Source: Anaerolineales bacterium
GTDB taxonomy: Bacteria > Chloroflexota > Anaerolineae > 4572-78 > J111
Assembly: GCA_015075185.1 (NCBI GenBank)
Contig: JABTUW010000001.1
Coordinates: forward strand, 2,108,001 to 2,172,000
Direction: 5' to 3'
DNA length: 64,000 nucleotides
Below the pieces are notes generated by a model. It did not search any database. It saw only the letters and a program-made list of their open reading frames with translations, and was not told the DNA's origin. Made by a program: the position numbers and the translations under genes. Position 1 is the stretch's first letter. The number at the start of each line of letters is the position of its first letter. This document shows, one piece after another, positions 1 to 7,466 of the stretch.

Positions 1-191
1 TAGCCTTGATAGGCGGTTTAGGTGGACTCCATCACCGTTTGAGACGTTTGCATAACCTCGAAGAATACTGCTTGAGTGATATGATACCCATAGCTTGGGT
101 GATTGTCAAAAGATCATATTGCGGCAGTAGCTCGTTAGCTGGCTGTAAGTTTTGAGCACTATCCCATAATTTAGTCGCAAAATAAAAGGGA

Positions 192-236
192 TTGACTTTA
201 CGCCCTTTTTGTAATATTATTTCAGAATATTCTGAA
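192..236 (+). promoter_or_regulatory. Sigma-70 promoter with palindromic operator at the start point
   Basis: TTGACT (192-197) and TATTAT (215-220) are separated by 17 bp. The perfect 16-bp palindrome TTCAGAATATTCTGAA (221-236) covers the predicted start point near 227. A protein bound there would block initiation, so this reads as a repressor site for the following radical-SAM gene. The regulator is not identified. Positions 1-191 contain no gene that can be supported. Confidence 0.6.
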
Positions 237-271
237 AATATAGTAGTAAAAATAAACTAAGGGGGGAAATC

Positions 272-1768
272 ATGCCACTCAGAATTGTTTTGCTAACCCC
301 GGCCCGCCGTTTCATTGCTAACCGGTTTGGGTTGGGCTATCAATTACCGCTGGGACTGGTCTGCATCGGTGGGCCGTTAGTGGATACCGGGCACCAGGTC
401 AAATTAATTGACAACGACTTATACGGCTGGCCCTCCCGCCGGCTTGTGGCTGAAATCGCTAAATTCAAGGCAGACTGCGTGCTGTTAGGCCACACTGGCT
501 CCACCGCGGCGCATCCCACCTGCCTGGCTACGGCCCAGAGTTTGCGTTCGGCGCTGCCAGACCTGCGCATCGCTTACGGCGGGGTGTATCCCTCCTATGC
601 TGCCGAGTCGACCCTACGGGAGTGTCCGGCTATTGACGTGGTGGTGCGGGGCGAAGCGGAACAAACGGTGGTGGAGTTGGCCGCAGCCTGGGAGCAGGGG
701 ATGCCGCTGGATGAAGTAAATGGAATTACCTGGCGGGACGGAGAGGCCATCAAAACCAATCCGGCCCCCGCCCCGCTTCAAAATTTGGATGCCTATCGTC
801 CTGGCTGGGAACTGGTTGATTGGCCGGGTTACACGCTCTTCGGCCTGGGCCGGTCTGCCGGAATCCAATTCAGCCGGGGCTGCCCTCTGACCTGTACCTT
901 TTGCGGACAGTGGCTCTTTTGGAAAAAGTGGCGGCATCGCAGTCCGAAAAATTTTGTCGGGGAGTTGGTCACGCTGGCCAGGAAGTATGGGGTCAAGATT
1001 GTCTGGCTGGCGGATGAAAATTTTGCCGCCGACCGCCAAGTTGTGCATGAGGTCTTGAAGCTGCTGGTCGAGGCCGACCTGGGCTTGTCGTTGAATATCA
1101 ACATGACCGCCGCCGACGTGGTGCGCGACGCCGATCTGCTGCCTCTGTACAAGGCGGCCGGGGTTGATTACGTGGTCATGGGCGTTGAGTCGCTGGAGGA
1201 TGAGGTGGTAACTTCGGTGCGCAAAAATAACCCCTTCCAGGTTTCAAAACAGGCGGTGCGGCTGCTGCGGCAGAACAAAATTATCAGCTTGGTCAACCTG
1301 ATTTACGGCCTGGAAGATGAAAGTCTGGCAACAATACAAACCAAGTTAAAGAAGCTTTACGAACTGGACCCTGATATTCTCAACGCCGTCTACCTCACCC
1401 CTCATTTTTGGACAGCCACGGGTCGGGCGACCCGCCCTCAGACCATCATCCAGACCGACCAGACGCGTTGGACGTACCGCAACCAGGTGATTGATACCCC
1501 TCACCTGAGGCCGGGCCGCCTCTTCTGGAGTGTTAAGCTAACTGAAGCCCTATTTCATCTCCGGCCTAAAGCTCTGGCGCGCCTTTTTTGGGGCAGGGAT
1601 AGGAAGGTACGGCAAATTTTGCGTTCCTCATTGGCAGCCGGTTTCCGAGTAGTCCTGGCGGAGATGGGTGAATTTTATTTCTTGACTAAGTTTTCGCCCC
1701 AAGGGAGCTTTACGGCGTCTGAGGTTTTCGCTCAATCGAGGGTGATACCGCCAGGAGGTATAGGGTAA
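272..1768 (+). CDS. BchE-like cobalamin-binding radical SAM protein
   Basis: 498 residues. The N-terminal ~140 residues look like a B12-binding Rossmann domain. The radical SAM cluster motif CPLTCTFC lies near residues 203-210, and the C-terminal third resembles the BchE type, with recognisable blocks LADENFAADR, DADLLPLYKAAGVDYVVMG and DPDILNAVYLTPHFW. BchE is the oxygen-independent Mg-protoporphyrin monomethyl ester cyclase of bacteriochlorophyll synthesis. No other pigment gene is visible here, so this may be a paralogue acting on another substrate; the family call is firmer than the reaction. GGGGGG lies 8 bases before the ATG as ribosome binding site. The gene is monocistronic behind its own promoter with a palindromic operator. 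Confidence 0.75.
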   Translation: MPLRIVLLTPARRFIANRFGLGYQLPLGLVCIGGPLVDTGHQVKLIDNDLYGWPSRRLVAEIAKFKADCVLLGHTGSTAAHPTCLATAQSLRSALPDLRIAYGGVYPSYAAESTLRECPAIDVVVRGEAEQTVVELAAAWEQGMPLDEVNGITWRDGEAIKTNPAPAPLQNLDAYRPGWELVDWPGYTLFGLGRSAGIQFSRGCPLTCTFCGQWLFWKKWRHRSPKNFVGELVTLARKYGVKIVWLADENFAADRQVVHEVLKLLVEADLGLSLNINMTAADVVRDADLLPLYKAAGVDYVVMGVESLEDEVVTSVRKNNPFQVSKQAVRLLRQNKIISLVNLIYGLEDESLATIQTKLKKLYELDPDILNAVYLTPHFWTATGRATRPQTIIQTDQTRWTYRNQVIDTPHLRPGRLFWSVKLTEALFHLRPKALARLFWGRDRKVRQILRSSLAAGFRVVLAEMGEFYFLTKFSPQGSFTASEVFAQSRVIPPGGIG

Positions 1769-1820
1769 GAAAATCACGTTGCTACTCGTCTTATTGTAAG
1801 ATAGGACAACGATCGGGAAT

Positions 1821-1848
1821 TTGACATCCAGCCTGATCTATCTATAAT
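1821..1848 (+). promoter_or_regulatory. Promoter of the thioredoxin operon
   Basis: TTGACA (1821-1826) and TATAAT (1843-1848) with a 16-bp spacer are a near-consensus sigma-70 promoter. The predicted start is near 1855, inside the palindrome that follows. Confidence 0.75.
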
Positions 1849-1850
1849 TA

Positions 1851-1883
1851 TTTACAGGATACCCCCGGAGGGTATCCTGTAAA
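1851..1883. promoter_or_regulatory. CsoR/CstR-type operator
   Basis: The arms TTTACAGGATACCC (1851-1864) and GGGTATCCTGTAAA (1870-1883) are perfect 14-bp inverted repeats around CCGGA. The core ATACCC-N5-GGGTAT is the hallmark of operators bound by the CsoR/RcnR/CstR repressor family. It overlaps the predicted start point, and a CsoR-family gene lies at the end of the same operon, so negative autoregulation is the natural reading. Confidence 0.75.
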
Positions 1884-1933
1884 TTTACAAAACTATTTGG
1901 GCAATATATTTCAATCAAAGGAGCAATAACCCC

Positions 1934-2272
1934 ATGTCTAAACCTATTCATGTCTCTGACGCCGAATTCCAGGAGAAAGTTTTAAATTCAAAAACCCCGG
2001 TTATCGTTGATTTCTGGGCGCCGTGGTGTGGCCCGTGCCGCATGGTTGCCCCCATTCTGGATGAGATGGCGAAAGAGTACGGCGAAAAACTTGTGATCGC
2101 CAAAGTTAATACCGATGAAAATCCTCAATGGGCCATGAAATTCGGCGTGCAGGGCATCCCGACGATGCTCTTTGTCAAGGATGGCCAGTTGGTTGATCGG
2201 ATGGTCGGCGCTGCGCCCAAGCCCTTTATTCAACAGCGGGTTGATTCGCTGCTGGAGGCAGTAAAGAACTAA
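1934..2272 (+). CDS. trxA: Thioredoxin
   Basis: 112 residues, the usual thioredoxin length, with the redox motif WCGPC near residues 31-35 in the context FWAPWCGPCRM and the cis-proline segment GIPTM. It is a cytosolic dithiol reductant for reductases, peroxiredoxins and disulfide-bonded proteins. AAAGGAG precedes the ATG. It is the first gene of a three-gene operon and overlaps the next gene by one base (TAATG), which indicates translational coupling with a second, membrane-anchored thioredoxin-like protein. Confidence 0.95.
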   Translation: MSKPIHVSDAEFQEKVLNSKTPVIVDFWAPWCGPCRMVAPILDEMAKEYGEKLVIAKVNTDENPQWAMKFGVQGIPTMLFVKDGQLVDRMVGAAPKPFIQQRVDSLLEAVKN

Positions 2273-2697
2273 TGCCGGCTTTGACCTGGCTGCGCCAGAA
2301 CTGGCTGACGTTGGTCGTAATCTCTGGCTTGGTTCTGGCCTTTATTTTTCTCAGGAACAGCCCCACCGCAGGCATCAATTCCTTACAAGCTTTAGATGGC
2401 CTCGTCAGTAGTGGCCAGCCGACTGTTCTGGAGTTTTACTCCAATTTTTGAGCGACGTGCCTTTTGGCCCGACCCATCGTGGATGGGGTGGAAGAGAAGT
2501 TAACCGGGAAGGCCGAAGTCATTCGACTGGACGTAATCAGTGGGGTAGGCCGGCAAGCCGCCGCCCGGTACGGGGTGCGAGGAATACCCGCCTTTGTTGT
2601 CGTTGACGGCAACGGCCAGGCAGTTTACAGCCAAATCGGGCTGCCACGGTCAGGTCTGCTGATCGAACAGGTGGAGGCGCTGTTGGCCTCAAAGTAG
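2272..2697 (+). CDS. Membrane-anchored thioredoxin-like protein, candidate selenoprotein with in-frame TGA (UxxC)
   Basis: The frame opens at ATG 2272, overlapping the trxA stop, and continues to TAG 2697 with one interruption, TGA at 2449-2451. Residues 11-27 form one membrane anchor; the rest is a thioredoxin fold. TGA is codon 60 and TGC is codon 63, so it replaces the first Cys of a CxxC motif: F-[TGA]-A-T-C. Similarity to thioredoxin-like proteins continues in the same frame on both sides (LEFYSNF before, LLARPIVDG and RGIPAFVVVD after), which excludes a frameshift. A 6-bp hairpin with loop GTG (2473-2487) starts its loop 27 bases after TGA, where bacterial SECIS elements occur. The alternative is a nonsense mutation or a base-call error. 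Confidence 0.65.
2473..2487 (+). promoter_or_regulatory. Possible bacterial SECIS hairpin
   Basis: CCCATC (2473-2478) pairs perfectly with GATGGG (2482-2487) around the loop GTG, which begins with G. The loop starts 27 bases after the in-frame TGA. Position, stem length and a leading G in the loop agree with the general description of bacterial selenocysteine insertion elements. Such short hairpins also occur by chance, so this supports the idea but does not prove it. Confidence 0.4.
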
Positions 2698-2702
2698 GAT
2701 AA

Positions 2703-2726
2703 CTGGAAGCATGGAGAGTTGGAAGA
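2703..2726. repeat. Short octamer tandem array after the thioredoxin-like gene
   Basis: Three consecutive 8-bp units of the form NTGGARRN begin just after the stop codon at 2697. A complementary CTTCCA follows at about 2745. It belongs to the same octamer class as the arrays at 21.4 and 57.0 kb. Confidence 0.5.
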
Positions 2727-2771
2727 CGGGTAAAAAAATCCTGACTTCCATTTTTGTATCTTGATCATTCG

Positions 2772-3047
2772 ATGAAAAACTCACTTCCGGCTGATTTACA
2801 CGAAAATCTGGATAAACGTCTCCAGCGCCTGGAAGGCCAGGTGCGGGGCGTGCGGCGCATGCTCGAAGAAGACCGGGACTGCCAGGATGTTTTAACCCAG
2901 TTAGCGGCCATTCGCGGCGCGGCCTACCAGATTTCGCTGCTGCTGGTCGAGAATTACGCCCACTGCTGCCTGAGCAACCCCGAAGAGTACGGTTCGGCGG
3001 ATGAAGCGATTGCCAAGATGGTCAATACATTGGGCAAATTGTCTTAG
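2772..3047 (+). CDS. CsoR/RcnR/CstR-family (DUF156) repressor, probable thiol or persulfide sensor
   Basis: 91 residues from ATG 2772; a TTG at 2754 would add six. The all-helical family core RLEGQVRGVRRML and the first ligand Cys in RDCQDVL are clear. Aligned to Bacillus CsoR, whose copper ligands are Cys-His-Cys, the middle His is Tyr here (segment ENYAHCC) while both Cys are kept and a second Cys precedes the last one. Loss of that His argues against copper sensing and towards CstR-like sensing of reactive sulfur. A matching ATACCC-N5-GGGTAT operator sits at the promoter of this operon, so autorepression is likely. Its partner genes are two thioredoxin-family proteins. Confidence 0.85.
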   Translation: MKNSLPADLHENLDKRLQRLEGQVRGVRRMLEEDRDCQDVLTQLAAIRGAAYQISLLLVENYAHCCLSNPEEYGSADEAIAKMVNTLGKLS

Positions 3048-3089
3048 GACATTGCCAATTTGCCCTACAAAAGTCGAGACTCTGGATGA

Positions 3090-3116
3090 ATAGCTCCTTA
3101 ATAGGGAGCTATTTTT
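3090..3116 (+). terminator. Intrinsic terminator of the thioredoxin operon
   Basis: ATAGCTCC (3090-3097) pairs with GGGAGCTAT (3104-3112), followed by a T run. It closes the operon before the convergent kinase gene. Confidence 0.8.
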
Positions 3117-3131
3117 ATTAGGACTTATCTG

Positions 3132-5450
3132 TTATTGAGGCCAACTCTTATCAATATCCTGCAAAACGGTCTCCAAATCGGCCCCATTTGCCCAATCCGC
3201 GATGCCTTGCCAAAAAGACCCTGAACCCACTTCACCGGGCATCAGGTCCGACCCATCAAAACGGAAGGTGTTGGCACTGAGAACGATTTGGGCATACCGC
3301 AAATCAGCGGCCGTGGGATACCAACTTAGAGGGGTATCTTTGTGGGCTGAGATGAAACCTCCTGCCTCCACTAACGCTTTGGCTGACTCAGCCTTTGTTA
3401 GATAACGCATGACTTCTCGTACCTCAGGACGATCGTTAAACATCGCATAGATTACGCCATTACCCAATACGGGATTACCAAATTCAGGATCAATGGGTGG
3501 CAGATAGAAGAAGTCATAGTCCTCCCCATACCTGGCAGTCTTGGGGAAAAAGAATCCGGGAGCAAACGAGCCTTGTTTGTACAAGTAACAACCAGGTGGG
3601 TCTTCAAAGAGATGAATTGGGTTATCTATCGAATTTTCAGTCAGAATACCGGCCCTTCCACCATAGACGTAATCATCGTTAAACCAAATGCGTTCCATTA
3701 GTTCGAAAGCGCGACGCACTTCGGGCGAGTCGAAGGGTAATTCATGCTTAACCCAGGCATCATAGGTTTGGGGAGTAGCAGTCCGAAGCAAAATGTCTTC
3801 GACCCAGTCAGTGCCGATCCATCCCGTTGCCTGGCCGTCTTCGATACCAATACACCAGGGCGTCCTGCCGTCTGCCACCATCTGATCTGACAGTTCGATG
3901 AGTTGCTCCCACGTTTGGGGCACTTTATAGCCCGCCGCATCAAATTCTTCCTTCGGATACCAGACCAGGCTCTTTACCCCAGCATCATACCAAACGCCAG
4001 CCACGATACCATCAATATTCACTAGCTCCAAGAAGGTGTCCGCATAGTGCTCTTTTAAATAAGCATCGTCTAAAAAGCTCCTGACATCAATTACCTCGCC
4101 CTGGTGGACATAATCAGCCAATAATCCTGGTTGTGGAAAAGCAACAATATCTGGTGGATCATCTGCTTTAACCTGGGCGGCAATAAAGGTTTCAAATTCC
4201 GCTCCGGCTGAGGTATGTATTACATTTATGCCGGTTCTGTCTTCAAAGGGTTGCATCGAACGCTCAAATAATTTCTGCCAGTCGTTAGGATGTGGGCTTA
4301 CTATCGTCACGGTTGTACCAGTTAATTCTTGGGCCAAAGGTGTTGGTTTATCAGCATTACTGGAGCTAGAAGTACTCTCAATGCTGCCCTGGCCGTTTGC
4401 TGGTGTATGATCAGCTTCAATTGATGATTCGCCAACGCCATCACTCTCTGTTGGAAGAGAGACATTATTACGACTATTGAAGTTGAAAACTCCGCTCAAT
4501 GTGACGACTAACCCAACAACCAGAACAATCGCACCCATGACGCCCAGTACCGGCCCTGATAAACTTGAGCGTTTTGGGACGGATTGAGTAACTTTTACTG
4601 CTTTGGAAGATGGGAGGGTCAGGTCTACTTGAGTTGTGGCTTGTTCTAGGGCGTCAACTAAAGCGGTGGCCCTGGGATAACGATCATCAGGCGATTTGGC
4701 TAACGCACGGGTAATGATCTGGTTGTACTCAGGCGGAAGGTCAGGCTTGACGTCAAGAATGCGGGGTACTGGCTCGAGGACATGTTTCATCAACAGGTTC
4801 ACCGGCGAGTCGGCTAGATAGGGCACTTGCCCGCTCAGCATCTCGTAAAGAATAATACCCAGGGCATAAATGTCGCTACGAAGGTCAACAGGTTGATCGC
4901 CAGTCGCCTGTTCTGGACTCATATAGGCGGGTGTACCAATGATATTTGACCCTGTTAACGAGACCGTTGCTTCAGAGATTTTGACCAGACCAAAATCGGC
5001 CAGAAAAGCGTCGCCGTGTTGATCAAATAAAATGTTGCCCGGCTTAAGATCACGGTGCACCATACCCCGGCTATGGGCGTATTCGAGCGCCGCTGCGATG
5101 CGCCTCAGAATATGGAGAGTTGTCCCTATTTCTAACGGACCCTGCTTTAAGCGGCTTGCCAATGTGCCCTCAGACATATAACGCATGACGAGAAAGGGTT
5201 GGCCGTTCTCTTCGCCAAAATCGTAAACAGGGACAATAGCTGAATGTTCAAGGGTGGCAATCGTCTGGGCTTCACGCTCAAAGCGCTCTTTGAATTGAGG
5301 ATTATGCAGAAATTCGCGAGGCAATACTTTGATAGCTACATCTCTGCCGAATCTCGGATCGTTGGCGTGATAGACGGTTGCCATCCCACCTTTGCCTAAT
5401 TCAGCGATGATCTCATAGCGACCGAATTTTTCAGGTATCATCTTTTGCAA
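3132..5450 (-). CDS. Transmembrane Ser/Thr protein kinase fused to an extracytoplasmic solute-binding (family 1) domain
   Basis: 772 residues. Residues 11-270 are a complete Hanks-type kinase: Gly loop GKGGMATVY (19-27), Lys41 in VAIK, HRDLKPGN (132-139), DFG (152-154) and SPE (178-180). One membrane segment (about 301-322) follows a basic stretch. A Ser/Asn/Glu-rich linker then leads to a ~390-residue domain resembling the substrate-binding proteins of carbohydrate ABC importers (PPDIVAFPQPGLLADY, VPQTWEQLIELSDQM). The architecture suggests a one-protein receptor: ligand captured outside, phosphorylation inside. No transporter genes adjoin it. Neither ligand nor kinase targets can be read from the sequence. 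A second ATG three codons in is an alternative start. Confidence 0.88.
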   Translation of the reverse strand: MQKMIPEKFGRYEIIAELGKGGMATVYHANDPRFGRDVAIKVLPREFLHNPQFKERFEREAQTIATLEHSAIVPVYDFGEENGQPFLVMRYMSEGTLASRLKQGPLEIGTTLHILRRIAAALEYAHSRGMVHRDLKPGNILFDQHGDAFLADFGLVKISEATVSLTGSNIIGTPAYMSPEQATGDQPVDLRSDIYALGIILYEMLSGQVPYLADSPVNLLMKHVLEPVPRILDVKPDLPPEYNQIITRALAKSPDDRYPRATALVDALEQATTQVDLTLPSSKAVKVTQSVPKRSSLSGPVLGVMGAIVLVVGLVVTLSGVFNFNSRNNVSLPTESDGVGESSIEADHTPANGQGSIESTSSSSNADKPTPLAQELTGTTVTIVSPHPNDWQKLFERSMQPFEDRTGINVIHTSAGAEFETFIAAQVKADDPPDIVAFPQPGLLADYVHQGEVIDVRSFLDDAYLKEHYADTFLELVNIDGIVAGVWYDAGVKSLVWYPKEEFDAAGYKVPQTWEQLIELSDQMVADGRTPWCIGIEDGQATGWIGTDWVEDILLRTATPQTYDAWVKHELPFDSPEVRRAFELMERIWFNDDYVYGGRAGILTENSIDNPIHLFEDPPGCYLYKQGSFAPGFFFPKTARYGEDYDFFYLPPIDPEFGNPVLGNGVIYAMFNDRPEVREVMRYLTKAESAKALVEAGGFISAHKDTPLSWYPTAADLRYAQIVLSANTFRFDGSDLMPGEVGSGSFWQGIADWANGADLETVLQDIDKSWPQ

Positions 5451-5551
5451 CCTTTTTGAGGGGATATTCCATTATATCATGAATCTTGTCCTTGATAAAA
5501 TGAGAGTCAAATCGCCTTCACGCACTCATCGATCTACTTGAACACTTGTTC

Positions 5552-5580
5552 TTGTCCTACAAGGCAAACCTTGCTATAAT
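5552..5580 (+). promoter_or_regulatory. radA promoter, near-leaderless
   Basis: TTGTCC (5552-5557) and TATAAT (5575-5580) are spaced by 17 bp. The predicted start is about 5587, three bases before the radA ATG, and there is no Shine-Dalgarno sequence. The transcript is probably leaderless or nearly so. Confidence 0.65.
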
Positions 5581-5589
5581 TCTTCTACT

Positions 5590-6966
5590 ATGGCTAAAAC
5601 CAAAACTCGTTACATCTGCCAGGCGTGCGGCAGCGTCCAGCCGAAGTGGATGGGCCGCTGCCCCGACTGCGGCGAATGGAATACCCTGGTTGAAACCCTG
5701 GTTGAGGAAGGACGCTCCGGCAGTCTCTCGCCGGGGGAGCGGCAGGCCCGGCTGGAACGAAACCCACCGCAGGCATTGTCGGCCATTTCTGCCGACAGCT
5801 ACCAGCGCACCCTCTTGCCGATGGACGAATTCAACCGGGTGCTGGGCGGCGGGCTGGTCCCCGGCGCGCTGACCCTCATCGGCGGCGACCCCGGTATTGG
5901 CAAGAGCACGCTGTTGTTACAAATCTCGGCAGGGCTGGCCACGGTTGGGCCGGTGCTTTATATTTCGGGTGAAGAGAGCGCCCAGCAGATCAAGCTGCGG
6001 GCGACTCGTCTCAAAATCCCCGGCGACAACCTGTTCATCCTGGCCGAAACCAATATGACCACCATTCTGGAGCATGTCCAGCAGATGTCGCCCCAGTTCT
6101 TGATTGTCGACTCGATCCAGACGATGTATCTGGATGAGCTGGAATCGGCGGCGGGATCGGTCAGCCAAGTGCGGGAAAGTGCGGCTCGCTTCCAGGAAGT
6201 GGCCAAGGGGCGTAATATCCCTGTCTTTTTGATCGGCCACGTGACCAAAACCGGGGCGATTGCCGGGCCGCGGGTGCTGGAACATATGGTAGATACGGTG
6301 TTGTACCTGGAAGGGGAACAGTTCCACGCCTACCGCCTACTGCGCAGTGTGAAAAATCGCTTTGGCGCGACCAATGAGGTCGGCATTTTCGAAATGGGCG
6401 ATATCGGGCTGACTGAAGTGACCAATCCCAGCGAGGCTTTTCTGGCCGAGCGGCTGCCTAACGCTTCCGGCTCCTCGATCGCCATTACCCTGGAGGGGAC
6501 GCGGCCGCTGCTGGTCGAGGTGCAGGCCCTGGCCAGTACGACCAGCTTTGGCAATCCCCGGCGTACCGCCAACGGCGTTGACTTCAACCGGCTGCTGTTG
6601 ATTGTGGCGGTGCTGACCAAGCGGGTCGGAGTGCGGCTGTCGGACCAGGATGTGTTTGTCAACGTGATTGGCGGCTTGCAAATCGGTGAACCGGCCTCGG
6701 ATTTGGCAGTGGCTACGGCCATTGCGTCCAGTTTTCGGAACACGCCGGTGGCGGCAGATATGGCCCTGGTGGGCGAGGTCGGCTTATCGGGAGAATTACG
6801 GGCAGTGGGGCATCTGGAAACGCGCTTAAAGGAAGCGGCTAAACTGGGCTTCAAGCGCTGCCTGCTGCCGGCGTCGAGTCAATTGAAACAGATTAAAGAT
6901 CCGCCCCTGGAACTGCTCCGGGCGCGCTCGTTGAATGAGGCCCTTGAGGCGGCGCTGATCCATTAG
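5590..6966 (+). CDS. radA: DNA repair protein RadA
   Basis: 458 residues, full length. It has an N-terminal zinc finger with Cys10, Cys13, Cys24 and Cys27, a RecA-like ATPase with Walker A GGDPGIGKST near residue 100, the diagnostic KNRFG motif near residue 254, and a C-terminal Lon-protease-like domain. RadA is a hexameric helicase-like factor that promotes branch migration in recombination. It opens a stretch whose order (radA, yacL, cysS, rlmB, rpmG, secE, nusG, rplKAJL) matches the Bacillus chromosome with some genes missing. An ATG overlapping the promoter start point suggests leaderless translation. Confidence 0.96.
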   Translation: MAKTKTRYICQACGSVQPKWMGRCPDCGEWNTLVETLVEEGRSGSLSPGERQARLERNPPQALSAISADSYQRTLLPMDEFNRVLGGGLVPGALTLIGGDPGIGKSTLLLQISAGLATVGPVLYISGEESAQQIKLRATRLKIPGDNLFILAETNMTTILEHVQQMSPQFLIVDSIQTMYLDELESAAGSVSQVRESAARFQEVAKGRNIPVFLIGHVTKTGAIAGPRVLEHMVDTVLYLEGEQFHAYRLLRSVKNRFGATNEVGIFEMGDIGLTEVTNPSEAFLAERLPNASGSSIAITLEGTRPLLVEVQALASTTSFGNPRRTANGVDFNRLLLIVAVLTKRVGVRLSDQDVFVNVIGGLQIGEPASDLAVATAIASSFRNTPVAADMALVGEVGLSGELRAVGHLETRLKEAAKLGFKRCLLPASSQLKQIKDPPLELLRARSLNEALEAALIH

Positions 6967-7000
6967 ACTCCCAAAGGTGCGTCTGATTTTTTGGGTTGAA

Positions 7001-7028
7001 ACCGCAGAGGTTTCGAAAACTCTGCGGT
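7001..7028 (+). terminator. Hairpin downstream of radA
   Basis: ACCGCAGAG (7001-7009) and CTCTGCGGT (7020-7028) form a perfect 9-bp stem. There is no T run directly after it, so efficient intrinsic termination is uncertain. Confidence 0.5.
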
Positions 7029-7044
7029 CTCATTCTAAACCCTT

Positions 7045-7445
7045 TTGACAATTCATTTCCTTTGTGCTACCATATTTTTAAGGTTGCCGGCGTAGATTCA
7101 TTCATTTTTATTATTTTTTGCGCCTGGCTCCGTAAATTTCATAATTTATAAGCACTTATCGGTTGTTATTCGCAATACCGGACGTTAACAACAACGTTAG
7201 TAGAGGCCAATGATTATCAGCTAATCCAATAGGGAGTGATCACCGGGTTTTATTTGCTTTCATCCTCCACAGCTTCAATTTCAGGATCTGGTCCCAGCCG
7301 CAGCGACACACAAGGGAGAGTTGGGCCGGGCGTGTGACTCCTTTAACGTTTCCAAAACCTCTGATCCACTGACTCCAGCCTCGGTAATAGTTGTTTGATC
7401 AGAGTCGTCGGGCGAATGTGCTTAGGTACAGTCGCCCTTTTTGTT
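7045..7445 (+). promoter_or_regulatory. Promoter plus ~330-nt leader ending in an intrinsic terminator before yacL
   Basis: This stretch holds no gene. TTGACA (7045-7050) and TGCTACCAT (-10 at 7068-7073, extended TG) form a plausible promoter with start near 7080. GGGCGA (7410-7415) and TCGCCC (7432-7437) followed by TTTTTGTT form an intrinsic terminator just before the yacL ATG at 7467. A long leader closed by a terminator suggests attenuation, or a separate ~360-nt RNA. No T-box, SAM, TPP, cobalamin or c-di-AMP riboswitch core was recognised. Confidence 0.45.
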
Positions 7446-7466
7446 AGTAACACCGGTTTTGCCCGA

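Noticed and set aside
2441..2464. Frameshift as the explanation of the TGA in the thioredoxin-like gene
   Set aside because: The family similarity continues in the same frame before and after TGA, so no base is missing or extra there.
7080..7440. T-box, RNase P RNA or tmRNA in the yacL leader
   Set aside because: No AGGGTGGNACCGCG T-box core, no RNase P core and no TTCGA loop with CCA end could be found.
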